A stretch of 64,000 bases of DNA from Halobacillus campisalis (lineage in GTDB: Bacteria; Bacillota; Bacilli; Bacillales; Halobacillaceae), in NCBI RefSeq assembly GCF_030345335.1, contig NZ_JAPVRC010000001.1, positions 744,001 through 808,000 on the forward strand. Reading direction: 5' to 3'. The translations under genes and the position numbers were made by a program. Below are positions 8,622-16,721 of this stretch, one piece after another (the first letter of the stretch is position 1; each line of letters begins with the position of its first letter). A model generated the notes under the pieces. The model did no database searches, was not told where the DNA came from, and worked only from the letters and a program-made list of their open reading frames with translations.

Positions 8622-8652
8622 GAGCCAGTGTTATTCCTCAGCTGGCTCTTCT
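8622..8652 (+). terminator. Terminator of yslB, inside the uvrC 3' end
   Basis: The stem GAGCCAG (8622-8628) / CTGGCTC (8642-8648) is followed by TTCTTCTTT on the plus strand. The right arm lies within the last codons of the convergent uvrC. Confidence 0.65.
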
Positions 8653-10424
8653 TCTTTATTGAGTGTTTCAATAATGTTCTGTGCTGTCGGTAACGGGACC
8701 CCTAATTTTGTAATATCCTCCGGGGATGCTTCTTTGATTTCTTTCACGGATTTGAAATGCCTTAATAACAATCGACGGCGCTTTTGCCCCACACCAGGGA
8801 TTTGATCGAGTTCAGATTGAATTGCACCTTTACCTCGTAACTGCCTGTGGAACGAAATGGCAAAGCGGTGTACTTCGTCCTGGATTCGCTGGACTAAATA
8901 AAACTCTTGAGAATTCCTGTCCAGGCTCACAAAAGCCGGAGGGTCCCCGTACAGTAATTCACTAGTTTTGTGCTTATCATCTTTAGCAAGCCCGCATAAC
9001 GGTATATCCAATCCTAATTCGTTATCCAATACATCCATAGCGGCTGTCATTTGTCCTTTGCCACCGTCTACAACGATTAAATCAGGAAGCGGCAATTCTT
9101 CTTTCAAAACTCTTGAATACCTTCTCCTCACGACTTCCCGCATCGTTTCATAGTCATCCGGCCCTTTAACATTTTTCACTTTATATTTACGATATTCTTT
9201 TTTGTTAGGTTTCCCGTCAATGAACGTCACCATAGCAGAAACGGGATCCGTCCCTTGAATGTTCGAATTATCGAAAGCTTCGATCCGATGAGGAGTTTCG
9301 ATATTCAGTTCTTCCCCAAGTTTTTCTACTGCTTTTATTGTTCTTTCTTCATCTCGTTCAATAAGTGCAAATTTCTCTTCAAGAGCGATTTCTGCATTTT
9401 TCATAGCTAAATTGACAAGCTCTTTTTTACGCCCTCTCATAGGAATAGCTACTTTCGTTTCCACTACGCCTTCGAGAACCTCCGTATTTGTTGCCACGGG
9501 TACAAGGATCTCTTTTGGATATGGGTGGTTTTGGTGCAAATAGAAGCGGCCGATGTAACTTAAGAAAGTTTCTTCTGGGTCGTCGAAAAACGGGAATAAA
9601 GCAATGTCACGCTCAATCAGTTTTCCTTGACGTACGAAGAACACTTGCACACACATCCAGCCTTTATTGACAGAGTACCCGAATATATCGCGATCCACTT
9701 GATCATTCATCGTCATCTTCTGCTGCTCCATGACAGACTCAATATGTTCGATTTGATCACGATACTCCTTGGCTCTTTCAAAATCCAACTTTTCTGAAGC
9801 GTCCTGCATTTTTCTTTTGAGGTCATTTTTTATTTCCTTATGACCTCCCCCAAGAAAAGAAGTAATACTTTGCACGATTTCCTGGTTCGTTTCTTTAGAA
9901 ACCGGAAACTCACACGGGCCTAAACATTGATGCATGTGGTAATACAAACACACCCGGTCCGGCATGGTATTGCATTTTCTTAACGGGTAAAGTCGGTCCA
10001 AAAGTTTTTTCGTCTCCCTTGCCGCAATGACGTTCGGGTAAGGACCAAAATACTTCCCTTTATCCTTTTTCACTTTACGAGTCACAATCAACTTAGGATG
10101 ACGTTCAGCTGTGACCTTTAGGTAGGGATAAGTTTTATCATCTTTCAACATAACGTTATATTTAGGATCATGTTTCTTGATGAGATTCATTTCTAGAATT
10201 AAGGCTTCGATTTCTGAAGTAGTAACAATATATTCAAAGTCCACGATTTCTCTTACAAGTCGCTGCGTTTTTCCATCATGAGCTCCTGTAAAATAGGAGC
10301 GAACTCTATTTTTTAAAACTTTAGCTTTACCTACATAAATGATTGTATTCTGCTTATCTTTCATCAAGTAGCAGCCCGGCTGGTCCGGCAATACTGCCAG
10401 TTTCTCTTTAATATTGTTGTTCAT
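8631..10424 (-). CDS. uvrC: Excinuclease ABC subunit C
   Basis: UvrC makes both incisions around bulky DNA lesions in the UvrABC complex. The 597-residue protein has an N-terminal GIY-YIG nuclease ([21 protein letters not shown]), a UVR domain for UvrB binding ([18 protein letters not shown], about 210-240), an RNase H-like C-terminal nuclease ([20 protein letters not shown]) and a terminal helix-hairpin-helix ([16 protein letters not shown]). An earlier in-frame ATG would add 16 residues, but GGTGGGGG precedes the ATG at 10424, so I use that one. It is followed on the same strand by no gene, and trxA lies upstream. Confidence 0.96.
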   Translation of the reverse strand: MNNNIKEKLAVLPDQPGCYLMKDKQNTIIYVGKAKVLKNRVRSYFTGAHDGKTQRLVREIVDFEYIVTTSEIEALILEMNLIKKHDPKYNVMLKDDKTYPYLKVTAERHPKLIVTRKVKKDKGKYFGPYPNVIAARETKKLLDRLYPLRKCNTMPDRVCLYYHMHQCLGPCEFPVSKETNQEIVQSITSFLGGGHKEIKNDLKRKMQDASEKLDFERAKEYRDQIEHIESVMEQQKMTMNDQVDRDIFGYSVNKGWMCVQVFFVRQGKLIERDIALFPFFDDPEETFLSYIGRFYLHQNHPYPKEILVPVATNTEVLEGVVETKVAIPMRGRKKELVNLAMKNAEIALEEKFALIERDEERTIKAVEKLGEELNIETPHRIEAFDNSNIQGTDPVSAMVTFIDGKPNKKEYRKYKVKNVKGPDDYETMREVVRRRYSRVLKEELPLPDLIVVDGGKGQMTAAMDVLDNELGLDIPLCGLAKDDKHKTSELLYGDPPAFVSLDRNSQEFYLVQRIQDEVHRFAISFHRQLRGKGAIQSELDQIPGVGQKRRRLLLRHFKSVKEIKEASPEDITKLGVPLPTAQNIIETLNKEEEPAEE

Positions 10425-10491
10425 GGTTGTTCCCCCACCCTTATTGTGGTTCTTATATGAAAGGTACCACATTTAGGAAATCTTATACAGC

Positions 10492-10519
10492 AAAAAGCCA
10501 CGCTGTCATACAGCGTGGC
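10492..10519 (-). terminator. Terminator of trxA
   Basis: The perfect 10-bp stem GCCACGCTGT / ACAGCGTGGC with a three-base loop is followed on the minus strand by TTTTTG. It lies 22 bases after the trxA stop. Confidence 0.85.
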
Positions 10520-10541
10520 CATTTTCAAAATTACGCTCTTA

Positions 10542-10856
10542 TTAAGAGTGCTTAGTAATAAGTTCAGCAAGTGCTTCTTTCGGTTGAAAACCGATTACTT
10601 GATCGACGACTTTACCATCTTTGAAAAGAAGTAATGTCGGTATACTCATAACACCGAATTTACTAGCCGTTTCCTGGTTTTCATCAACATCAAGCTTAAC
10701 AATTTTCACCTGATCGCTCATTTCTTCATCCAGCTCTTCAAGAACCGGTGCGATCATTTTACAAGGGCCACACCAAGGTGCCCAAAAGTCAGCAAGGACA
10801 AGGCCTTCACTAGTTTCATTAGTAAAATTTTGATCAGTAGCTTTTACAAGTGCCAT
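10542..10856 (-). CDS. trxA: Thioredoxin
   Basis: This is a small cytoplasmic disulfide reductase of 104 residues. The active site WCGPC (Cys29/Cys32) sits in [12 protein letters not shown], and the cis-proline loop is SIPTLLLF. The ATG at 10856 follows GAGGAGGAATG; a longer reading frame begins 15 codons earlier but lacks a ribosome binding site. A likely -10 (TATACT) lies about 40 bases upstream. It is monocistronic, with its own terminator. Confidence 0.97.
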   Translation of the reverse strand: MALVKATDQNFTNETSEGLVLADFWAPWCGPCKMIAPVLEELDEEMSDQVKIVKLDVDENQETASKFGVMSIPTLLLFKDGKVVDQVIGFQPKEALAELITKHS

Positions 10857-11010
10857 CTTTACATTCCTCCTCGAACTTTTAGTCTGTAACGAGTATATCA
10901 CTTTCTATTTTAACTGACTAACAATTTGTTTATGCACCGAAAAGCGGCGGTGTTCGGGTAGACACGACAAGCATAAGCAAGGCGGCGCAACTAAAATCTA
11001 ACATAACAAA

Positions 11011-11054
11011 AATAAATGGTTAAAGTGACTAAAGCATCACTTTAACCATTTATT
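11011..11054 (-). terminator. Terminator of fadR-fadB-etfB-etfA
   Basis: A perfect 18-bp stem (AATAAATGGTTAAAGTGA and its complement) with an 8-base loop is followed on the minus strand by TTTTTG. It ends five bases after the etfA stop. Confidence 0.85.
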
Positions 11055-11058
11055 ATAA

Positions 11059-12039
11059 CTAAGCGTTCACTTTCATCTGTTTGATTTCTTCAATCAGCTT
11101 AGGTAATACGTCAAATAAATCTCCTACAATTCCATAATCCGCTACATTAAAGATATTCGCTTCTGGATCTTTGTTAATAGCTACGATCACTTTAGAGTTA
11201 GACATACCAGCTAAGTGCTGAATTGCACCTGATATCCCACAGGCGATGTATAAATCTGGAGTTATGACTTTACCCGTCTGTCCGATTTGCAGAGAGTAAT
11301 CGCAATATCCTGCGTCACAAGCTCCTCGAGAAGCTCCTACTGTACCACCTAACAGCTCAGCAAGTTCTTCAAGCGGTTCAAACCCTTCGGCGCTTTTCAC
11401 CCCTCTACCGCCGGCTATTACGACTTTAGCTTCGGAAAGATCCACACCATCCGTTGATTTACGGATTACTTCTTTAATAATCGTCCGGATATTTTGCACA
11501 TCTACACTTTTTTCAGTAACTTCCCCTGCACGTCCTTCGTCCCTTGCAGCTGCAGGAATATTGTTCGGACGGATAGTAGCAAAAGTCAATCCTTCAGTGA
11601 TTTCCTTTTTCTCGAAGGCTTTTCCTGAATAAATCGGACGTGTAAATACGATACTTCCGCCTTCTGCTACGACTTCTGTAGCATCAGAGATTAAACCTGA
11701 CTCCAGTCGACTGGCGAGCTTAGGTGTTAAATCTTTACCGATAGACGTGTGTCCCATAACGATTCCTTCTGGGGATTCATCATTGATTACGGCTAATACT
11801 GCTTGACCATATCCATCAGATGTATACGTTTTCAATTCTTCGTTTGCTACAGTGATGACTCGATCCGCCCCGTAATAAATCATTTCTTTACCCATATCCT
11901 CAAGGCTGTCAGATCCGCAAAGCACACCGACCACTTCGCCTCCATCACTAATGATATTAGCTGCAGCTATAGCTTCAAACGTTACATTTCTCAAAGTTCC
12001 TTCTCTAGCTTCCCCGATGACTAATACTTTCTTACTCAT
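11059..12039 (-). CDS. etfA: Electron transfer flavoprotein subunit alpha
   Basis: EtfA binds the FAD of ETF, which takes electrons from acyl-CoA dehydrogenases. The 326-residue protein has an N-terminal domain (about 1-185) and the conserved C-terminal FAD domain with GGRGVKSAEGF, GASRGACDAGY, GQTGKVITPDLYIACGISG and INKDPEANIF. It begins with ATG behind AAAGGAGA and follows etfB by 29 bases. Together with etfB, fadB and fadR it forms a fatty-acid oxidation operon. Confidence 0.97.
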   Translation of the reverse strand: MSKKVLVIGEAREGTLRNVTFEAIAAANIISDGGEVVGVLCGSDSLEDMGKEMIYYGADRVITVANEELKTYTSDGYGQAVLAVINDESPEGIVMGHTSIGKDLTPKLASRLESGLISDATEVVAEGGSIVFTRPIYSGKAFEKKEITEGLTFATIRPNNIPAAARDEGRAGEVTEKSVDVQNIRTIIKEVIRKSTDGVDLSEAKVVIAGGRGVKSAEGFEPLEELAELLGGTVGASRGACDAGYCDYSLQIGQTGKVITPDLYIACGISGAIQHLAGMSNSKVIVAINKDPEANIFNVADYGIVGDLFDVLPKLIEEIKQMKVNA

Positions 12040-12068
12040 AAATAAGTCTCCTTTCCCTCCATAAATAA

Positions 12069-12842
12069 TTACAGAACTTTAGCTTCCGTTTTCAGTAAAG
12101 ATACCAGTTCTTTTACTTGATCCGCAGTTTCTCCTTCTAACACCTTACCCGCTTGTTTTTCAGGAGGCAGGAAGATTTCTATAGTTTTCGTTTTTGGTTC
12201 GACTTCATCTTCATCTAAATCAAGATCATCAATCTCAAGTTCTTCTAAAGGTTTTTTCTTAGCTTTCATAATTCCAGGCAATGAAGGATAACGTGGTTCA
12301 TTCAATCCTTGCTGACACGTTACAATTAGTGGAAGTGTCGTCTCCACTTTTTCAACGTCACCTTCTACGTCTCTTTCTATTTGAACATCACTTCCGTCAA
12401 TATCGATACTTGTAATTGTTGTGACACAAGGCATATTCAATCGTTCAGCCAGACGTGGTCCGACCTGTCCGCTGGCTTCATCGATAGCTACATTTCCACC
12501 TAAAATGATGTCTGCTTCTTTATCTTCAAAGAAGGCTTCTAAAATTTTAACCGTGGTGAACTGATCACCTTCTTCAAGGTCATCTTCAGTATTGATCAAT
12601 ACGGCTTTGTCTGCACCCATCGCCAACGCTGTACGGAGTTGTTTCTCAGCGTCTTCTTCACCAATCGTAACGACCGTGACTTCTCCACCATGTGCATCAC
12701 GCAAATTAATGGCTTCTTCTACCGCATACTCATCGTATGGGTTGATGATGAATTCAGCACCATCATCCTCGATACGACCATTACTTATGGAGATTTTTTC
12801 CTCTGTATCAAATGTTCTTTTTAATAATACATAAATGTTCAT
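12069..12842 (-). CDS. etfB: Electron transfer flavoprotein subunit beta
   Basis: EtfB pairs with EtfA in the heterodimeric flavoprotein and binds AMP. The 257-residue product shows the family pattern NIYVLLKRTFDTEEKI at the start, DEYAVEEAINLRD, and the AMP-loop region GGNVAIDEASGQVGPRLAE. Of two ATGs two codons apart, the second (12842) has proper spacing from AGGAGGG. It lies between fadB and etfA. Confidence 0.97.
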   Translation of the reverse strand: MNIYVLLKRTFDTEEKISISNGRIEDDGAEFIINPYDEYAVEEAINLRDAHGGEVTVVTIGEEDAEKQLRTALAMGADKAVLINTEDDLEEGDQFTTVKILEAFFEDKEADIILGGNVAIDEASGQVGPRLAERLNMPCVTTITSIDIDGSDVQIERDVEGDVEKVETTLPLIVTCQQGLNEPRYPSLPGIMKAKKKPLEELEIDDLDLDEDEVEPKTKTIEIFLPPEKQAGKVLEGETADQVKELVSLLKTEAKVL

Positions 12843-12859
12843 TTGCATACCCTCCTAAA

Positions 12860-13633
12860 CTATTTATCCTTGAATTCTGGTTTTCTTTTTTCAATAAAAG
12901 CCTGCACACCTTCAACTGCATCTTCATTACCAAAAACTGCACCGAAAGCCTCTGCTTCTTTTTGGATACCTTCCTGAAGCTGAGTAGTATGAGCATAAGG
13001 AATCAATTTCATGATGTGGTGGATAGAAGGTCCGCTTTTCGCCGCAATTAACTGAGCTGTTTTATCAGCACTAACGAACAATTCTTCGTTGCTGAAGCTT
13101 TGATTTGCTAATCCAGCCTCCACCGCTTCTTTACCCGAAATCGGTACACCGGTTAATATCATTTCATACGCTTTGGCAGCACCCACATGGCGAGGCAGCC
13201 TTTGAGTTCCAGCAAATCCAGGAATGATGCCTAGATTCAATTCTGGTAAACCAAGCTTTGCGTCTTCCGCCACATAGCGGATGTGGCAGGCCATGGCAAG
13301 TTCCAAACCACCACCTAATGCAGCACCGTGAATTGCTGCAATCACTGGTATATGGAAGTTTTCAATTCTATTGAAAAGCTCCTGGCCTTTACCTGCAAGA
13401 CTTCCGGAGTCAGATCCATCCTGGAAAGAAGTAAATTCTTTAATATCTGCTCCTGCGGAAAAGAACTTATCTTCCCCTTTGAGTACAATAGCTTTAATGG
13501 ATTGATTGTTTTCAATATTGTCCAGCTCCACTGACAGATCATTTAAAATATGACTGGATAAAGCATTTGCCGGTGGACTTTGAATGGTGATTGTGGCCAC
13601 ATGGCCATTTGTTTCGACGTGTAAAGTAGACAA
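12860..13633 (-). CDS. fadB: Enoyl-CoA hydratase/isomerase
   Basis: This is a crotonase-fold enzyme, 257 residues, that hydrates 2-enoyl-CoA in beta-oxidation. The oxyanion-hole segment FFSAGADIKEF and the second conserved stretch HGAALGGGLELAMACHIRY, followed by LGLPELNLGIIPGFAGTQRL with the catalytic glutamates, are clear. The TTG start is supported by AAAGGAGA nine bases upstream. It sits between fadR and etfB, matching B. subtilis fadB. It is not the long multifunctional FadB of E. coli. Confidence 0.93.
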   Translation of the reverse strand: MSTLHVETNGHVATITIQSPPANALSSHILNDLSVELDNIENNQSIKAIVLKGEDKFFSAGADIKEFTSFQDGSDSGSLAGKGQELFNRIENFHIPVIAAIHGAALGGGLELAMACHIRYVAEDAKLGLPELNLGIIPGFAGTQRLPRHVGAAKAYEMILTGVPISGKEAVEAGLANQSFSNEELFVSADKTAQLIAAKSGPSIHHIMKLIPYAHTTQLQEGIQKEAEAFGAVFGNEDAVEGVQAFIEKRKPEFKDK

Positions 13634-13647
13634 AAATTTTCTCTCCT

Positions 13648-14238
13648 TTATTTACTGGGTTCGGCCAATCCATAGACGATTAAACTATGGACGTCTTGTG
13701 CTTGCTCTTCTAAGTTATATTTTTGTTCTTTCATTACCCAATTGGTGACAGCTTCGTCCATCATCCCAAAAATCAGCTGACGAACTAGTCTGCGATTCAG
13801 GTTACTACGGAACAATTTTTCCTGAATGCCTTCATCGACGATGTTATCAATAACTGCTAAATACTTCTTTAGCACATTATTGATTTTGTAACGCAGCTCT
13901 TTATTTGATTGACGAAGTTCGAGCTGAGTCACTATAGCCAGATGATGATCGGCAGCCAGCTGTTCGAAATGGGTTTCTACTAAGGTCAACAATTTCTCTT
14001 CAGCAGACTGCCCGGAAGTGGTTTCGTGTTCAATCTTCTCTATGAACTGGCCCATTTTGTCTTGAAAAAGTGACACTAAAATATCTTCTTTATTTTTGAA
14101 ATATAAATAAATAGTACCATCCGCCACTCCTGCTTTTTTGGCAATCTTGGAAACTTGCGAAGAGTGGTATCCATTTTCAGCAATAACTACGACTGCTGCA
14201 TCGATAATTTGTTTGTATTTTGGTTTATTCTTATTCAT
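13648..14238 (-). CDS. fadR: TetR-family fatty acid degradation repressor FadR
   Basis: FadR represses beta-oxidation genes and is released by long-chain acyl-CoA. The 196-residue protein has an N-terminal TetR helix-turn-helix (IIDAAVVVIAENGYHSSQVS, then GVADGTIYLYFKNKEDIL) and an all-helical ligand domain. It heads the fadR-fadB-etfB-etfA operon, and its promoter carries a textbook operator, so it should regulate itself and the operon. The ATG is preceded by AGGGGATTACT. Family and role are secure from sequence and context together. Confidence 0.94.
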   Translation of the reverse strand: MNKNKPKYKQIIDAAVVVIAENGYHSSQVSKIAKKAGVADGTIYLYFKNKEDILVSLFQDKMGQFIEKIEHETTSGQSAEEKLLTLVETHFEQLAADHHLAIVTQLELRQSNKELRYKINNVLKKYLAVIDNIVDEGIQEKLFRSNLNRRLVRQLIFGMMDEAVTNWVMKEQKYNLEEQAQDVHSLIVYGLAEPSK

Positions 14239-14263
14239 AGTAATCCCCTGCCTTTGCTAAAAA

Positions 14264-14281
14264 TGAATGAATGGTCATTCA
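14264..14281. promoter_or_regulatory. FadR operator
   Basis: The 18-bp palindrome TGAATGAATGGTCATTCA matches the Bacillus FadR box TGAATGAMTANTCATTCA closely. It overlaps the predicted transcription start of fadR. Confidence 0.85.
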
Positions 14282-14287
14282 CCTATT

Positions 14288-14316
14288 ATATTACATCCCA
14301 AAAGTATATCTGTCAA
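14288..14316 (-). promoter_or_regulatory. Sigma-A promoter of fadR operon
   Basis: A perfect TTGACA (14316-14311), a 17-base spacer and TAATAT (14293-14288) are read on the minus strand. The FadR operator begins seven bases downstream of the -10. The promoter starts only nine bases after the lcfA stop. Confidence 0.75.
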
Positions 14317-14324
14317 CACGAAAA

Positions 14325-16031
14325 CTAGGAACTCTGCAGAGGTTTATTGTCCCTCTTCTTTTTTTCTTCTTCTACCAAAGTACGCCTTAAAATTTTACCT
14401 ACAGCTGTTTTTGGCAGCTCTTCCCTGAACTCATAAATCCTTGGCACTTTGAATGCAGCCATATTTTTACGGCAAAATTCATCCAGTTCTTCTTCCGTTA
14501 CGACCTGACCAGGCTTTTTCACAATAAATGCTTTGACGGTTTCTCCGCGATAAGGATCAGGAATACCAATGATGACTGCCTCCTGTACAGCCTCATGCTC
14601 ATATAATACTTCTTCAACTTCACGAGGATATATGTTAAAACCGCCAGCGATGATCATATCCTTCTTACGATCCACAATATAGAAGTACCCGTCTTCATTC
14701 ATGTAGCCCATATCCCCTGTTCTGAACCAGCCATCCTCACTTAACACTTTATCAGTATCTTCTTTTCGTTTCCAATAACCTTTCATGACTTGTGGTCCTT
14801 TTACCACAATCTCTCCGATCTCACCATGGTCCGCTTCTTCGTCCGCATCAATACGAAAAATCTTTGAATCCGTATCAGGCCACGGTACACCAATACTTCC
14901 GCTGATCCGATTGGACCAAATGAAATTCGAATGAGTAACGGGAGAAGTTTCCGTCAATCCATACCCTTCTACTAACTTACCTCCAGTAATTTGTTCAAAT
15001 CTTTCCTGCACCTCTACTGGTAACGGTGCTGAACCGCTTAGGCATGCTGTAATGGATGATAAGTCATACTTCTTAATATCCGGATGGTTCAATAAAGCTA
15101 TATATATTGTAGGTGCTCCTGGAAATAGTGTCGGCTTTTGTTTAGCAATGACTTTTAAAACATCTTCCGGTTCGAATTTAGGCAAAATGACCATTTTACT
15201 ACTCATCATAACGGATAAGTTCATGACTGAGGTCATTCCATATACATGGAAAAATGGCAGTAACGCCAACACAACCTCCTGGCCTTTTTCAGATTTGTAC
15301 ATCCATTTCATAGACATTTGAGTATTGGCTACTAAATTATAATGGGTAAGCATGACACCCTTCGGAAATCCTGTCGTGCCTCCTGTGTACTGCAAAAGGG
15401 CTAAATCTTCTTTGGGATCGATTTCTACAGGGCTCACCTGTTTACTGCTTTCATTCATCAGATGTCTCCAGAGATGAGTATCTGTCGACTGCTCCGGCTT
15501 TACAAGCATTTGATACTGCCGCCTCTGAATGAATGGATAAATTTTATTCTTAGGAAAAGGCAAATAGTCTTTAATACCTGTCACAATAATGTGCTCGAGT
15601 GAAGTAGCTGGCTTGACGTTTGCCACTTTAGGATATAAAACGTCTAAACACAAAATCATTTTTGCTTCAGAGTCCTTTAACTGATACTCCAATTCTCTCT
15701 CCATATATAAAGGGTTCGTCTGAACGACGATTCCACCTGCCATCAGTATCGCGTAATAAGCAATAACTGATTGTGGACAGTTTGGCAGCATGATCGACAC
15801 TCGATCCCCTTTTTCAAGCCCAAGCTTCTGTAAATAGCTTGCAAAAGCCTTTGTATCCTCGTACACTTCTTCGTAATTAAGTTCTTTACCCATAAAATAA
15901 AGCGCTTTCTTTTTACTGTAATGTTCAGCGCTTTCTTTCAGATAATGGTGCAACGGATATTCGTCATACTCAATGCTAGTAGGAATCTCTGGTGGATAGT
16001 GCTTATGCCATGGTTTTGTTTCGATTGTCAT
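14325..16031 (-). CDS. lcfA: Long-chain fatty acid-CoA ligase
   Basis: This enzyme activates long-chain fatty acids with ATP and CoA. The 568-residue protein is a standard ANL-superfamily adenylating enzyme: P-loop-like LLQYTGGTTGFPKGVMLTH (about residue 210), EGYGLTETSP, the hinge-side GWFRTGDMGY and DRKKDMIIAGGFNIYPREVE, and the C-terminal catalytic Lys in PKTAVGKILRR. ATG follows GGGAGGGATACAAAG. It precedes fadR on the same strand but has its own promoter (TTCAAA, 17 bases, TATAAT). No FadR box was found in the 150 bases upstream. Confidence 0.95.
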   Translation of the reverse strand: MTIETKPWHKHYPPEIPTSIEYDEYPLHHYLKESAEHYSKKKALYFMGKELNYEEVYEDTKAFASYLQKLGLEKGDRVSIMLPNCPQSVIAYYAILMAGGIVVQTNPLYMERELEYQLKDSEAKMILCLDVLYPKVANVKPATSLEHIIVTGIKDYLPFPKNKIYPFIQRRQYQMLVKPEQSTDTHLWRHLMNESSKQVSPVEIDPKEDLALLQYTGGTTGFPKGVMLTHYNLVANTQMSMKWMYKSEKGQEVVLALLPFFHVYGMTSVMNLSVMMSSKMVILPKFEPEDVLKVIAKQKPTLFPGAPTIYIALLNHPDIKKYDLSSITACLSGSAPLPVEVQERFEQITGGKLVEGYGLTETSPVTHSNFIWSNRISGSIGVPWPDTDSKIFRIDADEEADHGEIGEIVVKGPQVMKGYWKRKEDTDKVLSEDGWFRTGDMGYMNEDGYFYIVDRKKDMIIAGGFNIYPREVEEVLYEHEAVQEAVIIGIPDPYRGETVKAFIVKKPGQVVTEEELDEFCRKNMAAFKVPRIYEFREELPKTAVGKILRRTLVEEEKKKRDNKPLQSS

Positions 16032-16062
16032 CTTTGTATCCCTCCCGCTACTTAATACTTAC

Positions 16063-16091
16063 ATTATAACGATATTTCCGAATAATTTGAA
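16063..16091 (-). promoter_or_regulatory. Sigma-A promoter of lcfA
   Basis: TTCAAA (16091-16086), a 17-base spacer and a perfect TATAAT (16068-16063) lie about 35 bases before the ATG. Confidence 0.65.
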
Positions 16092-16174
16092 ATATTATTT
16101 AAATTCTTGAAAATGTTATGAGGACAACTAATAAATTCAATACCACTAACACTTATTTTTTTGAAACTGGTAAC

Positions 16175-16200
16175 AAAAAAACTCCTTGTAAAAGGAGGTT
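16175..16200 (-). terminator. Terminator after polX-mutS2-yshE-peptide operon
   Basis: On the minus strand a short stem (AACCTCCTT / AAGGAGTT, loop TTAC) runs into TTTTTTT. It starts immediately after the stop of the 26-codon frame, before the lcfA promoter. Confidence 0.75.
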
Positions 16201-16281
16201 TTAAACTAAAAACATATAAACGACGCCGACTATGATAAAAACAGCGGCAACTACCATCAATACTTTCGCTAAAGTTTCCAC
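16201..16281 (-). CDS. Predicted 26-residue single-pass membrane peptide
   Basis: This short frame starts with GTG at 16281, six bases after GAGGGGG, and ends with TAA at 16201. The product begins METLAKVL and continues as one hydrophobic helix (MVVAAVFIIVGVVYMFLV), so it would be a membrane peptide with a short charged N-terminus. The ribosome binding site begins immediately after the yshE stop and the terminator begins at its own stop, so the frame exactly fills the space between them. I do not recognise a family. It is too short for routine gene calling; translation is inferred, not proven. Confidence 0.55.
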   Translation of the reverse strand: METLAKVLMVVAAVFIIVGVVYMFLV

Positions 16282-16292
16282 CTTGCGCCCCC

Positions 16293-16700
16293 TCACATAA
16301 TGTTAGCACCAATGACATAGGATAATCCTACTGAAATAATCAAAGAGATAAAGCCGACCGCTCGGTTATCGGCAGAGAGTTCTTCATCAATTTTAAAAGA
16401 AGGAGTCAAAAATTCGAAGATGAAATAACCGACGAGCAGCATAACAAAACCATAAATTCCCCACCCCATCGTCTGCAGTAAGCTGTCATTATGTTCTATG
16501 GAGTACCTGAAAATGTTAGCAATCCCGAATATTTTGCCTCCGGTTGCCATAGCAACGGCAATATTTCCTTTTTTGATTTCTTTCCAGTTATTGTAGGAGG
16601 TGACCACTTCAAATACAGCCATGAATACGATTAAACATAAGACGGCCACACTATAACTTGCAGCCGTTTCTACGTATGGGTTTTCCCAAAAACCTGTCAT
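16293..16700 (-). CDS. yshE: DUF350 family membrane protein (YshE-like)
   Basis: This 135-residue protein has about four hydrophobic helices and the DUF350 pattern (VAMATGGKIFGIANIFRYS, MGWGIYGFVMLLVGYFIFE). Function is unknown. The ATG at 16700 has AAGGGAG eight bases upstream; a GTG three codons earlier falls inside that site. It follows mutS2 by about 20 bases, as yshE does in B. subtilis, and is followed by the small membrane peptide frame. Confidence 0.85.
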   Translation of the reverse strand: MTGFWENPYVETAASYSVAVLCLIVFMAVFEVVTSYNNWKEIKKGNIAVAMATGGKIFGIANIFRYSIEHNDSLLQTMGWGIYGFVMLLVGYFIFEFLTPSFKIDEELSADNRAVGFISLIISVGLSYVIGANIM

Positions 16701-16721
16701 TCCTCGCACTCCCTTATGTCA

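Noticed and set aside
16032-16180. FadR box upstream of lcfA
   Set aside because: No TGAATGA-type half sites in proper arrangement were found.
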